Assembly: GCA_027493405.1 (NCBI GenBank)
Contig: JAOSKV010000004.1
Coordinates: 289,718 to 353,717, forward strand
Reading direction: 5' to 3'
Origin: FEB-22 sp003105195
Lineage (GTDB): Bacteria; Pseudomonadota; Alphaproteobacteria; Rhizobiales; Xanthobacteraceae
DNA: 64,000 nucleotides
Position numbers and translations under genes: made by a program. This document shows positions 1 to 8,856 of this stretch, in pieces; the stretch's first letter is position 1; each line of letters starts with the position of its first letter. The notes under the pieces were generated by a model. It searched no databases and was not told the DNA's origin. It saw only the letters and a program-made list of their open reading frames with translations.

Positions 1-77
1 ATCCTCCCAGGTGGCGACCGCGATGCAGCCAGCTGTTCCCCTCTGGAAGGTGAGTCGGCCCTGCGCCGACGCGACTA

Positions 78-113
78 CGCCGGGCCGCAAGGCCCGGCGT
101 CTTTCTTTCTCTC
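78..113 (+). terminator. Rho-independent terminator at the window edge
   Basis: A perfect 9-bp stem (CGCCGGGCC at 78-86, GGCCCGGCG at 91-99) closes a GCAA loop and is followed by a T-rich run (TCTTTCTTTCTCTC). A weaker hairpin, GTCGGC/GCCGAC, lies at 54-70. Together they imply that a plus-strand transcript, whose gene lies mostly outside the window, ends here. One reading frame entering from the left stops at TGA 51-53, but its last 16 codons match nothing I recognise. I see nothing else coding in 1-219. Confidence 0.75.
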
Positions 114-219
114 TCGCGTCCTGGGATGGATCCACGCCCGCGCGTATCGCGCGTCAGGCTCGTGATCCAAACTGCATTTCACGGGCCGGCGCTGATCCAC
201 CCTCCGGCGCGCGACATGC

Positions 220-1188
220 TCACGCCCAGAGCCGTTCCTTCTCGAGACCCTTGTAGAGATGCGCGACGTGCTCGCCGTAGCCGTTGAACAGGAGCGTCGG
301 GCGCCGTTCCTTGGTGCCGATGTCCTCCTCGCTCTCCTGGCTCCAGCGCGGATGCGGCACCTTGGGATTGACGTTGGCCCAGAAGCCGTACTCGGCCGGC
401 TGCAGCGCTTCCCAGAAGCTCCTCGGCCGCTTGTCGGTGAAGTGGAAGCGCACGATCGACTTGATCGACTTGAAGCCGTACTTCCACGGCACCGCGAGAC
501 GCAGCGGCGCGCCCATCTGCTTGGAGACGGGCTTGCCGTAGGCGCCCGTGACCAGGAAGGCGAGATCGTTGGTCGCCTCCGCCAGCGTCAGGCCCTCCGT
601 GTAGGGCCACGGATACCAGGTCTGGCGCTGGCCGGACGCCACCGTGGAATCGAGGAACGTCTGCATCTCGACATGGGTCGCTGACGACAGCGGGCGCGCC
701 AGCGCGACCAGCTTCGCAAGGGGGAACCCGGACCACGGAATCGCCATCGACCAGGCTTCGACGCAGCGGTGGCGATAGAGCCGCTCCTCGAGCGGCATCC
801 TGCGGACGAGATCGTCGATGCCGAGCTCCATCGGCGTCTCGACCATGCCGTCGATCTTGACGGTCCAGGGCCGCAGCCGCAGCGCCTGCGCGGCGCGCGC
901 GACGGTCTTGGAGGAGCCGAATTCGTAGAAATTGTTGTAGGCGTTGTTGATCGCCTCGTCGGTGACCGGCCGGTCGAGCGTGAACGCCTCGTTGCGCCTG
1001 ACCGGATAGAGGTCGCGGGTCGGGTCCGGCAGGTCCGCGACCCGCTGCGCGAGCCCGCGCCCCGGAACGGCGGCGAGCGCCGCGATGCCGGCCGCGCCGC
1101 CGAGGAGCGCGCGCCGGCTCAGGAACACGGCTTCCGGCGTGGCGAGAGCCTCGGGCAGCTCCCAGCCCCTGCGGCGAGTGATGTGCAT
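220..1188 (-). CDS. msrP: Protein-methionine-sulfoxide reductase catalytic subunit MsrP
   Basis: Periplasmic molybdopterin enzyme that reduces methionine sulfoxide in damaged envelope proteins. It belongs to the sulfite oxidase/YedY fold. The 322-aa protein starts with a twin-arginine signal (SRRALLGG near residues 24-31), as expected for a cofactor-loaded Tat substrate. The molybdenum-ligating cysteine is probably Cys142 in RHRCVEAW. The ATG at 1188 was chosen because GGGAAGGG lies just upstream and the Tat motif then sits near the N-terminus; a longer frame to 1299 exists but has no signal. The haem-binding membrane partner MsrQ usually follows MsrP, but nothing in the remaining 219 bases encodes it. 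Electron supply is therefore encoded elsewhere or comes from another donor. Confidence 0.93.
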   Translation of the reverse strand: MHITRRRGWELPEALATPEAVFLSRRALLGGAAGIAALAAVPGRGLAQRVADLPDPTRDLYPVRRNEAFTLDRPVTDEAINNAYNNFYEFGSSKTVARAAQALRLRPWTVKIDGMVETPMELGIDDLVRRMPLEERLYRHRCVEAWSMAIPWSGFPLAKLVALARPLSSATHVEMQTFLDSTVASGQRQTWYPWPYTEGLTLAEATNDLAFLVTGAYGKPVSKQMGAPLRLAVPWKYGFKSIKSIVRFHFTDKRPRSFWEALQPAEYGFWANVNPKVPHPRWSQESEEDIGTKERRPTLLFNGYGEHVAHLYKGLEKERLWA

Positions 1189-1318
1189 GGGCCCTTCCCT
1201 CTCCGGGGTCTGGGGTCCGCAGCGGCCACCGGCTCCGGCCACGGACGCGGCAAAGACGCGAAGCGGGAGAGAGGTAGGGTCCGGCGCGCGCGCCGGCAAG
1301 TCACAGATCCGGGAACGA

Positions 1319-2563
1319 TCAGGCGGCCGGCTTGCCGCGGCCGCGCTCGCGCAGCAGCTTGATGAAGTGATCGCGCTGCATCGGCCGGGCGAACAGGTAG
1401 CCCTGGCCGAGGTCGCACCCCATCTTGTGCAGCGCCTTGAGCTCGGCGGCCGTTTCGATTCCTTCCGCCACCGCCTTGACCCCGAAACGGTGGGCGAGCT
1501 CGATGATGGTCTCGCACAGGCCGCTGTTCATGCGGTCGGAGTCGCAATTGGCGACGAAGCTGCGGTCGATCTTCAGCTCGCGGAAAGGCATCTCCTTGAG
1601 CTGCGCCAGCGACGAGTAGGCCCGGCCGAAATCGTCGATCGCGATGTCGACATTGTGCGGCTTGAGCGCCTTGGCGACCTTCTGCGCGAGAGAAAGGTCG
1701 TGAACGATCTCGTCCTCGTTGATCTCCAGGATCAGGCCCGGCCAGTTGCCGGACTTCGGCCGCTCATCCGCGATGATGCTGGCGATCGGCAGCCGGTTGA
1801 GCACGAAGGCCGGCACGTTGATCGAGAAGCGGATCGGCACGCCGACGTCCGCGAAGGTGCGCCAGTCGCGCAACGCCGTGACCAGCACGTGCTGGGTGAG
1901 CGTGATCATCTCGGCCGGGTCCGCGCGCTCCAGGATGCTGTCGGGCGGCAGCACGCCGTGCTCCGGGTGGCGTGCGCGGACATAGCCCTCGGCGCCCGCG
2001 AACATGCGGCCGCGCAGGTCGATCTTGGGCTGGTACCAGAGCTCGAGCCAGCCGCGCTTGAGCACGTCGCTGAGGCTCACATTCACGGTCGAAAGGAAGT
2101 CGCGGCGCAGGCCGAGCTCGTGCACGAGGCGGCGCACCGCGGGCTGGCGGAACGGCTTCTGCAGGATCGGCAGCATGGGGAGGCCGCTGCGCTCGCCGGC
2201 CCGGCGGAGCTCCTCGGTGAGCACCGCGTTGAGGCCGCTCATGAGCTGGATCGGGCAGCGGAACTCGGCCGCGATGAGATCCTGCATCGCCTGCTCGCCG
2301 TCGCGGCCGTCGATCGCCGGCTCGAGGAAGATCAGGTCGGGCTTGCGCCGCTTCGCGGTCTCGATCATGGCATCGAGGCGATCGAACTGGTCGACGCGCA
2401 GGCCGAGCTCGCTGCAGACATTGACCACCAGGCCGCGGATGCCCGGCTTTGGGTCGACCACGAAGCAGACCGGCTCCTCCGGCCCGTCGGCACGCGTCGG
2501 CCGGGCGCTCCGGAAGTCCGCCGCCGAGAGGCTGTCGTCCGAATTTCGGGCCGTCGTGATCAT
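1319..2563 (-). CDS. EAL-domain protein with a degenerate receiver domain
   Basis: A 414-aa soluble protein. Residues about 30-150 resemble a CheY-like receiver: the C-terminal Lys is kept (LQKPF, Lys136), but the phospho-acceptor position reads FLEPAIDG, with Glu81 in place of Asp. Residues about 170-405 are an EAL cyclic-di-GMP phosphodiesterase domain. The signature EAL reads EGY (Glu192-Gly-Tyr), while the downstream metal and catalytic positions look kept (INVP, LEINE, DDFGRAYSSL, KIDRSF, AEGIET and GQGY). The receiver is probably not phosphorylated and may be locked in one state. EAL activity is possible but unproven; it could be a c-di-GMP sensor instead. It lies in the same orientation as msrP, 130 bp upstream of it. 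Confidence 0.85.
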   Translation of the reverse strand: MITTARNSDDSLSAADFRSARPTRADGPEEPVCFVVDPKPGIRGLVVNVCSELGLRVDQFDRLDAMIETAKRRKPDLIFLEPAIDGRDGEQAMQDLIAAEFRCPIQLMSGLNAVLTEELRRAGERSGLPMLPILQKPFRQPAVRRLVHELGLRRDFLSTVNVSLSDVLKRGWLELWYQPKIDLRGRMFAGAEGYVRARHPEHGVLPPDSILERADPAEMITLTQHVLVTALRDWRTFADVGVPIRFSINVPAFVLNRLPIASIIADERPKSGNWPGLILEINEDEIVHDLSLAQKVAKALKPHNVDIAIDDFGRAYSSLAQLKEMPFRELKIDRSFVANCDSDRMNSGLCETIIELAHRFGVKAVAEGIETAAELKALHKMGCDLGQGYLFARPMQRDHFIKLLRERGRGKPAA

Positions 2564-2768
2564 GCGATGGAGCGGGTCCGGATCCTCCGCCGCGCCGCGA
2601 GGCGGCGGTAAGCAAAAAAACTAGCCGCCATTCATTAACGCCGTCTAACGATGGAGCGCGACTCGCCGGCTCCGTGTTCCGGGCTGCGGAACCGTGCTGC
2701 GGCAAGCGGCATCGCGATACGGACGGGCCCGGAAAGCCCGGAGCCCGGACGGGCGATCCGAACCGGTG

Positions 2769-4817
2769 CTATTCGGCGGCCCTGCGCGCGGCCACGATCT
2801 GGTCGGCCTGCTTGCCGGTCAGTTCGGCCATATGGTCGAACTTCGATGTGAAGGCGCCGACGCCCGCGGTCGCCGACCGGATCTCGATGATCAGGTCGCC
2901 GATCTCGGATTCCGGCAGCATGGCCTTAACCACGTCCCACCCCGTCCAGCCCTCCCGGGTGTCGAAGCCGAGGATCTGGCCGCGCCGGCCCGAGAGGATG
3001 GCGTTGATCTTCGCGGTGGCGTCCGAGGGACAGACGATCTCGACCGAATGGATCGGCTCGAGCAGGACCGGCTGGCATTGCGGCAGGCCTTCGTTGATCG
3101 CGAGCCGCCCGGCGAGCTGGAACGCCATGTCGGAGGAGTCGACCGTGTGGTACGAGCCGTCCGTCAGCGTCACCGCCACGTCGACCACCGGGAAGCCGAG
3201 CGGGCCGTGCTTGAGCGCCTCGATCACGCCCTCCTCGACCGACGGGATGTAGTTGCGCGGCACGACGCCGCCGGTGATCTGCTCGTCGAACGCGAAGCCC
3301 GCCCCGCGCGGCTGCGGCTTGATCTCGACCACCACGTCGCCGAACTGGCCGTGGCCGCCCGACTGCTTCTTGTGCCGCCCCCGCTGGGTGATCGGCTTGC
3401 GGATGGTCTCGCGATAGCCGACGCTCGGGCGGCGGGTCTCGATCGCGATGCCGAAGCGCTGCGCGAGGCGCTCGCTGGCGACGCGCAGCTGCATCTCGCC
3501 CTGGCCCCAGACGATCACCTCGTGGGTCTCGGGATTGTGCACCACGGTGAGCGATGGGTCCTCCTCGATCAGCTTGTTCAGGGCCTGTCCGAGCTTGACG
3601 TCGTCCTTGCGCTCCTTGGCCGAGATCGCGATCGCCAGCACCGGCGCGTAGGGGACGATCTCGGCGAGCGCCGGATGCGCCTGCTTGCCGGCCGTCACGG
3701 TGTCGCCGGTGTGCGCGCCGTCCAGCTTGCCGAGCGCCACGGTCTCGCCGGCGGCGGCGGGGCCGCGCTTCTCGCTCTGCTGGCCGAGAAGCTTGAACAC
3801 GCCGGCCACGCGCCCGGCCTCGCCGTTCGGCGTGATCAGCGTCGTTCCCTCGCCGATCTGCCCGGCGAGCACGCGGGTGATCGAGATCTTGCCGCCGTGG
3901 GCCGTGTTGAGGCTCTTGAGCACGTAGCCGACCGCGTCGCCGGTCGACTTGACGCGCAGGCGCTTCGCCGTGTCGGTGGCGACCGGCGCCTCGTGGCGCA
4001 GCGCCTTGAGCAGCCGCAGCACCCCGTTGGTGCGGGTCGCCGAGCCGATCAGCACCGGGCAGATCACGCCCTCGCGCAGCTCCTTGGCGAGATCGTCGAA
4101 CACCTTGTCGCGCGGCGGCGGGATGTCCTCGAGCAGCTGCTCCATCAGCTCGTCGTCGTGGTCGGCGAGCTTCTCCAGCATGGTGAAGCGCGCTTCCTTC
4201 TCGCGATCGAGATCGACGCCCTCGAGGTCGACCACCTCGGACGGGGCGTGCTCCTTGTAGACGAAGGCCCGTTCCAGGGCGAGGTCGACGAAGCCGATGA
4301 TGATCTCGTTCTTCCAGATCGGGATCTGCCGCAGCACCAGCGGCACCTGGGAGGCCGGCTGCAGCAGCGCGAGCGTCTCGCGCACGCGCTTGTCGGCCTT
4401 GTCGATCTTGTTGAGGAACAGGAAGCGCGGGATGCCGAGCGCCTCGAGCTCGCGCAGCACCAGCTGCAGCTGCGGCACCTTGCGCTCGTCGGCCTCGCAC
4501 ACCACGACCGCGGCGTCGACCGCCGGGAGCATCGCGCGCATGTCGTGGGCGAACTCCACCGAGCCGGGGCAGTCGACGAACGTGTAGCTGTCCTCCAGGA
4601 AGGTCGTGGTCGCGACCGAGAGCTCGACGCTCATGCGGTGGTGGCGCGCCTCCGGCGAGCCGTCGCCCACCGTGGAACCCGCCTCCACGGTGCCCTGGCG
4701 CTGGACCGCGCCGGTGCGCGCGAGGATCGCCTCGAGGAGGGTGGTCTTGCCGCTCTGGAACGGGCCCACCAGCGCGATGCACCGGGGACCCCTGGGACTC
4801 GTGCCGTTCTGCGCCAT
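2769..4817 (-). CDS. Elongation factor G-like translational GTPase
   Basis: A 682-aa GTPase with the EF-G domain layout: G1 (GPFQSGKTT, residues about 18-26), G3 (DCPGS), G4 (NKID), a domain II beta-barrel, and domains III-V with a GGHGQFGDV segment in domain IV. The switch and G1 sequences differ from canonical FusA (usually AHIDAGKTT), and there are no rpsL/rpsG/tuf neighbours. This is therefore an EF-G paralogue of the kind often annotated elongation factor G or EF-G2, not the main translocase. A role in translocation, recycling or stress cannot be separated here. The ATG at 4817 has GGAGG six bases upstream. It appears monocistronic. Confidence 0.88.
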   Translation of the reverse strand: MAQNGTSPRGPRCIALVGPFQSGKTTLLEAILARTGAVQRQGTVEAGSTVGDGSPEARHHRMSVELSVATTTFLEDSYTFVDCPGSVEFAHDMRAMLPAVDAAVVVCEADERKVPQLQLVLRELEALGIPRFLFLNKIDKADKRVRETLALLQPASQVPLVLRQIPIWKNEIIIGFVDLALERAFVYKEHAPSEVVDLEGVDLDREKEARFTMLEKLADHDDELMEQLLEDIPPPRDKVFDDLAKELREGVICPVLIGSATRTNGVLRLLKALRHEAPVATDTAKRLRVKSTGDAVGYVLKSLNTAHGGKISITRVLAGQIGEGTTLITPNGEAGRVAGVFKLLGQQSEKRGPAAAGETVALGKLDGAHTGDTVTAGKQAHPALAEIVPYAPVLAIAISAKERKDDVKLGQALNKLIEEDPSLTVVHNPETHEVIVWGQGEMQLRVASERLAQRFGIAIETRRPSVGYRETIRKPITQRGRHKKQSGGHGQFGDVVVEIKPQPRGAGFAFDEQITGGVVPRNYIPSVEEGVIEALKHGPLGFPVVDVAVTLTDGSYHTVDSSDMAFQLAGRLAINEGLPQCQPVLLEPIHSVEIVCPSDATAKINAILSGRRGQILGFDTREGWTGWDVVKAMLPESEIGDLIIEIRSATAGVGAFTSKFDHMAELTGKQADQIVAARRAAE

Positions 4818-5099
4818 TGCCTGCCTCCGTCTGGGTCCGCCCTCCCGGCCGGTCGCACGCGCGGAGCCGATACCGCTTCGCCGACAAGGGCATGCGCCGA
4901 GCCGCCTGCGGGCCGTCGCGCGGCCCCAGGACTATCGTTTCAGGCTCCAGGGGGATTGGCAAGAGTCCTCGTCCGGGGGCCGGCCGCGCGGCCACGCCTC
5001 CAGGACGCATTCCGCCGCGTCGGCAACGGAATGCGGCCTCGCTCCCGTCGGGCGGCGATCCCCGCCCCCGTACCGGTGCCCGCTCCGGCGGACGATTCG

Positions 5100-5501
5100 C
5101 TACGGCCGGTAGTGCAGCGCCCGGATCATCTGGTTGGGCGTGATGTCGCGCACCAGGCAATGGTTCGGATTGCCGGGCAGCGGATCGGTGCTGACGATCA
5201 CGCCCTCGTTGCGGTCCTCGAGATCCTCGAGCTTGGCCCAGCAGATATGCGGGTTCGGCAGGCTCCTGCGCAGCTGGTGAACGTCGAGCGAGCCGTCGGG
5301 GCTGCAGGCGACCGACAGGTTCTGCACCTCGCTGTTGTTGGTCACCTGGGGATCGGAGCCGGCGCCGAGATTGTTCGGGTCGCAGAAGGTGCCGTTCATT
5401 CCGCGCACGACCAGGGCGCGGGGATCGTTGACCCGCTTGGCCATGGCGACGCCCGAGAGCGCGACGATCGCGGCTGCGGCCAGTGCGAGGGCGCGTGACA
5501 T
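5100..5501 (-). CDS. Secreted protein of unknown function
   Basis: A 133-aa protein with a clear signal peptide (hydrophobic residues 5-18, cleavage after AMA near residue 21), so it is exported. The mature part has four cysteines (in TFCDP, VACSP, HICWA and NHCLV), which could form two disulfides in the periplasm. The RBS GGAGGAGGA is strong. No transmembrane segment follows the signal. I do not recognise the family. It lies 282 bp downstream of the start region of the EF-G paralogue, in the same orientation, and close to an ABC importer operon without an obvious link. Confidence 0.75.
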   Translation of the reverse strand: MSRALALAAAAIVALSGVAMAKRVNDPRALVVRGMNGTFCDPNNLGAGSDPQVTNNSEVQNLSVACSPDGSLDVHQLRRSLPNPHICWAKLEDLEDRNEGVIVSTDPLPGNPNHCLVRDITPNQMIRALHYRP

Positions 5502-5587
5502 GCTGTCCTCCTCCGGATTGGCTGGCGGAATTGCCGCAGGCTAGGACGCGCGAGGCGCGCGATTGTGAGCCGCCCGCTGCGGCGCGC

Positions 5588-6373
5588 TCACCGGCGCCAG
5601 CGCAGCAGCACCGACTCGGCGGCGCCGATCAGGCCCGAGACCGTGAGGCCGAGGACCGAGAGCACCACCACGCCGGCGACCAGCTGGTCGGTCTGCATCA
5701 GGTTGCCGGCCGCCAGGATGAAGGCGCCGATCCCCTCGTTGGCGCCGATCATCTCGGCCGCCACGATCAGGATGATCGCGATCGCCGCCGCGATGCGCGT
5801 ACCCGAAAGCATCGCGGGCAGCGCCCCGGGCAGCACCACCTTGCGCACGATCGAGAGGGTCGGGAGCCCGAAGCTCTGGGCCATGCGGATCAGCGTCCGG
5901 TCGACCCCGTCCACCCCGCCATAGGTCGCGACCGCCATCGGGAAGAAGGCGCCGAACGCGATGGTCGCGACCTTCGAGGCCTCGCCGATGCCGAACCAGA
6001 CCACGAACAGCGGCAGGAGCGCGATCTTCGGAATCGGGAACAGCGCCGCGATCACCGGCATGCCGGCCGAACGGGCGAGCGAGACGAGCCCGATGGCGAG
6101 CCCGACCACGACGCCCGCGCCGGCGCCGAGGGCGAAGCCCGAGACGAGGCGGGAGAGCGAGGCCGCGAGATGCCGGGCGAGCTCGCCGGATCGGGCGAGC
6201 CGGACGAGCGCGGTCGCGACCTCCTCGGGCGGCGGCAGCGCGATCGGGCTGACCCAGCCGGCGCGCGAGGCGAGCGACCAGCCCGCCACCAGGACCGCCA
6301 GCGTCGCGACCGCGACCAGCCGGCGCGCGCGCGGCTGGAACCCGCCGCCGCGGAAGGGAACCGGCTCAGCCAT
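5588..6373 (-). CDS. ABC transporter permease, NitT/TauT family
   Basis: A 261-aa inner-membrane permease with about six hydrophobic segments and the binding-protein-dependent transport motif near the cytoplasmic loop (FGAFFPMAVATYGGVDGV to SFGLPTLSIVRKVVLP). It belongs to the SsuC/TauC-like group that imports nitrate, taurine, sulfonates or related small organics. The start was placed at ATG 6373, where the gene overlaps the ATPase stop by 8 bp. A frame extending to 6454 would add an Arg-rich, unlikely N-terminus. It is the last gene of a binding protein - ATPase - permease operon. The substrate cannot be read from sequence alone. Confidence 0.9.
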   Translation of the reverse strand: MAEPVPFRGGGFQPRARRLVAVATLAVLVAGWSLASRAGWVSPIALPPPEEVATALVRLARSGELARHLAASLSRLVSGFALGAGAGVVVGLAIGLVSLARSAGMPVIAALFPIPKIALLPLFVVWFGIGEASKVATIAFGAFFPMAVATYGGVDGVDRTLIRMAQSFGLPTLSIVRKVVLPGALPAMLSGTRIAAAIAIILIVAAEMIGANEGIGAFILAAGNLMQTDQLVAGVVVLSVLGLTVSGLIGAAESVLLRWRR

Positions 6374-7133
6374 CGGCGAGCTCCCGGTCGGCCGCGACCG
6401 CCTCCTCGCGCAGCGATTCCCAGATCGCCTGCGCGGCCGCCGCGAGCTCGGCATCGCCGGCGCTCCGCCCGGCGATCGGCCGCGCGATCTCGACCACGCT
6501 GCGCACCCGGCCGGGACGCCGCGACATCACCAGGATGCGCCGGGCGAGCCGCACCGCCTCGCCGAGATTGTGCGTGACGTAGACGCCCGCGAAGCGCTCG
6601 GCGGCGAGCAGGCCGGTGAGGTCGTCCATCAAGAGCTCGCGCGTCTGCGCGTCGAGCGCCGACAGGGGCTCGTCCATGAGCAGCACCGCCGGCCGCACCA
6701 CCAGGGCGCGGGCGAGCCCGACGCGCTGCCGCATGCCGCCGGAGAGCTGCTTGGGATAGGCGTCGGCGAAATCGGCGAGGCCCATGCGCGCCAGCGCGCC
6801 CGCGACCATCTCGCGGCGCTCCGCGGCCGCGAGCGGCCGGTCCTCCAGCACCAGCGCGACATTGCCCGCCACCGTGCGCCAGGGCAGCAGCGCGAAGTCC
6901 TGGAACACGAAGGTGATCGGGTTGAGGCTTCCGGGCGGCGCCGTGCCCTCGATCAGCGCCCGGCCCGCGCGCGGACGCTCGAGGCCGCCGAGGATGCGCA
7001 GCAGCGTCGACTTCCCGCAGCCCGAGGGGCCGACGACGGCGACGATCTCGCCGTCGGCGACCGAGAAGCTGATGTCCGAGAGGACGTCGAGCGCCCCGTA
7101 GCCGTGGCCGATCCGCTCCGCGACGAGCCGCAA
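6366..7133 (-). CDS. ABC transporter ATP-binding protein, NitT/TauT family
   Basis: A 255-aa nucleotide-binding subunit that powers the adjacent permease. It shows Walker A (GPSGCGKST, residues about 36-44), the Q-loop (FVFQDFALLPW), the signature LSGGMRQRVGLARAL, Walker B (LLMDEPLSALD) and the switch histidine (VTHNLGEAV). The first in-frame start after an in-frame TAG is TTG at 7133, preceded by AGGG, so an uncommon start codon is likely. It begins 9 bp after the binding-protein gene ends and overlaps the permease by 8 bp, so the three are almost certainly co-translated. Confidence 0.92.
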   Translation of the reverse strand: MRLVAERIGHGYGALDVLSDISFSVADGEIVAVVGPSGCGKSTLLRILGGLERPRAGRALIEGTAPPGSLNPITFVFQDFALLPWRTVAGNVALVLEDRPLAAAERREMVAGALARMGLADFADAYPKQLSGGMRQRVGLARALVVRPAVLLMDEPLSALDAQTRELLMDDLTGLLAAERFAGVYVTHNLGEAVRLARRILVMSRRPGRVRSVVEIARPIAGRSAGDAELAAAAQAIWESLREEAVAADRELADG

Positions 7134-7142
7134 GCTCGTGCC

Positions 7143-8177
7143 CTATCGCGGCACGTTGGTGTGGCCCTTGACGAAGCCGAGGTCGATGAACGCCTTGGGG
7201 TCCACGGCCGCGTCCACCATGCCCTGCGACTTGTACCAGGCGACCTGACCGTGGATGTCGCCGACGTCGAGGCGCGCCTGCGCGTCGACGTAGAAGGTCG
7301 CGCCCTTGACCTTCCTCGTCCCCTCCGCGGGCGGATCCGACGGATAGACGTATTTGGCGATCATGCCCGCGATCGGGTCGGCCGCCGCGGGGTCGAACAC
7401 GCGCTTGCCCGCGCCGTCGAGGCGCAGCATCGCGCTCGCGAACTCGCCGGCGCCCTTCTGGTAGGCGCGCACGAACTTCTCCAGCGTGGCGCGGCGCGCC
7501 TCGATCATCTTGGGCGAGGTGAACAGCGCGCCGAACTGGTACTCGTCGAAATCCGAGTACCAGCCGATGAGGTGCGCGTCGCCGGCGGCCGCCAGCCCCT
7601 TGGCGATGTGCGGCGCGATGATCAGCGCGTCGACCTGGTTGGTCTTCAGCGCCGCCGCCATCGCGGGCAGCGACTGCAGCGGCTTGAGCTCCACGCGCTT
7701 GAGGTCGAAGCCCTTGATGCGCGCGAGCTGGCCGATCTGGTAGTGGAACGAGGAGCCGACCTGGGTGATGCCGAGCGAATGGCCCGGGAAATCCTCGATC
7801 TTGCGGAAGCCCTTCGCGAAGGCCGCCTTCGAGACCAGCACCGCGTTGCCCTCGTAGCCCTTCTTCTCCCGGGCCTGCGCCGCGATCACCTTGAGGCCGC
7901 CCTTGCCGGCGAGGTTGTAGAAGCCGCCCGTGAAGGCCGTCATGCCGACGTCGACGTCGCCCGAGACCACGGCGACCGCGATCGGCTGCGCGGCCTGGAA
8001 GAACCTCAGCTCGACCTCGAGGCCCTCCTCCTTGAAGAACCCCTTCTCGATGGCGACGAACAGGGCGCCGTTCGACACGAAGCGGAGCGCCCCCGCCACC
8101 ACCGTCTCCTGCGCGAGCGCGCCTCCGGACAGGCAGGCGAGCGCCGCGACGCCGGCCAGGATGCTGCGAATGGCCAT
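7143..8177 (-). CDS. ABC transporter substrate-binding protein, NitT/TauT (NMT1-like)
   Basis: A 344-aa periplasmic binding protein with a signal peptide (residues 1-22, cleavage after GALAQ). The body resembles the NMT1/THI5-like or SsuA fold: an early AIEKGFFKEEGLEVELRFF segment, central hinge segments and a C-terminal helix region. The ATG at 8177 is preceded by GGGGGAT, and choosing it puts the signal at the N-terminus; the longer frame to 8351 is not supported. It is the first gene of the importer operon. Candidate ligands are sulfonates, nitrate or thiamine-precursor-like molecules. No neighbouring catabolic gene narrows this. Confidence 0.88.
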   Translation of the reverse strand: MAIRSILAGVAALACLSGGALAQETVVAGALRFVSNGALFVAIEKGFFKEEGLEVELRFFQAAQPIAVAVVSGDVDVGMTAFTGGFYNLAGKGGLKVIAAQAREKKGYEGNAVLVSKAAFAKGFRKIEDFPGHSLGITQVGSSFHYQIGQLARIKGFDLKRVELKPLQSLPAMAAALKTNQVDALIIAPHIAKGLAAAGDAHLIGWYSDFDEYQFGALFTSPKMIEARRATLEKFVRAYQKGAGEFASAMLRLDGAGKRVFDPAAADPIAGMIAKYVYPSDPPAEGTRKVKGATFYVDAQARLDVGDIHGQVAWYKSQGMVDAAVDPKAFIDLGFVKGHTNVPR

Positions 8178-8251
8178 GGGCGTATCCCCCTCGATGTCGT
8201 TGCCCGAACTAAAGACCGACAGCGTTCGCGCCGTCAAACCCCGGACACGCG

Positions 8252-8276
8252 AACGGCGGCGCGATGCGCCGCCGTT
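8252..8276. terminator. Perfect hairpin between two minus-strand genes
   Basis: AACGGCGGCGC and its exact complement (11 bp) enclose a 3-base loop. The hairpin lies 29 bp beyond the end of the DUF992 gene and upstream of the importer operon. No real T-run follows on either strand beyond the TT of the stem. It may end DUF992 transcripts with Rho help, or act as an RNA stabiliser. Confidence 0.5.
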
Positions 8277-8304
8277 CCCCGGATCAAGGCCGGAACAGTC
8301 CGGC

Positions 8305-8778
8305 TCAGCGCACGAAGCGCAGCTGGATCTCGGCGACGCCGGCCGCCACATTGAGGCCGGCCTGGCCCTGGATCGAGAGCGGCTGCAGCGCCACGGTGCG
8401 GTCGGAGCCGCCGATCAGGACATTGGCGCCGAGCCCGGCGCCCACGCTCGCTTCCGCCGTGGCACCCGCATAGGTGCCGGCGAGCGCGCCCGCCATGCGC
8501 GTGGTCGGTGCATAGACGGCCCAGACCAGCTGCCCCGGCGTGGTCACGCCGAGATCGATGCCGACCTTGGTGATGGTGCCGACATAGTGCTCGATCGGCC
8601 CCGGCACCGCCGGGGTGAGCGAGCAGTTGATCGAGCGCTGCGATCCGACGATGAGGCCGAGGCCGGCCGACACGTCGCAGGCGAGCGTCCCGGTCTGGAC
8701 GCGTTGTTGGGCGGCAGCGGAGCCGGCGCCCAGTGTGACCGCGATGAGAGACGCAAAGAGAGCGCTCGAAAGACGCAT
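8305..8778 (-). CDS. DUF992 family secreted protein
   Basis: A 157-aa protein with a signal peptide (cleavage after SAAAQ near residue 24). The mature domain matches the DUF992 pattern I know from Rhizobiales: GTLACDVSAGLG, GSQRSINC, a Tyr-Gly-rich middle (EHYVGTITKVGIDLG), LAGTYAGA, GANVLIGGS and the closing LQPLSIQGQAGLNVA. Two cysteines probably form a disulfide. Members are small periplasmic or surface proteins of unknown role. The ATG at 8778 has GGGGGAAA upstream. It appears to be transcribed alone. Confidence 0.9.
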   Translation of the reverse strand: MRLSSALFASLIAVTLGAGSAAAQQRVQTGTLACDVSAGLGLIVGSQRSINCSLTPAVPGPIEHYVGTITKVGIDLGVTTPGQLVWAVYAPTTRMAGALAGTYAGATAEASVGAGLGANVLIGGSDRTVALQPLSIQGQAGLNVAAGVAEIQLRFVR

Positions 8779-8856
8779 GATATTTCCCCCTCGATTGAGA
8801 TTTGCGATGGTCTTGGAGACGGGGCTCGGAAAACAGGCGCGCCCCGGCGACGGTGT

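Noticed and set aside
1..77. Possible stable RNA (SRP RNA or tmRNA piece) before the terminator at 78
   Set aside because: The GGAAGG stretch resembled SRP RNA at first sight, but the conserved apical loop context and the tmRNA tag codons are absent. It is more likely a gene end or untranslated region.
2694..5498. 934-aa plus-strand open frame
   Set aside because: It mirrors the EF-G paralogue and the secreted-protein gene; no recognisable domain.
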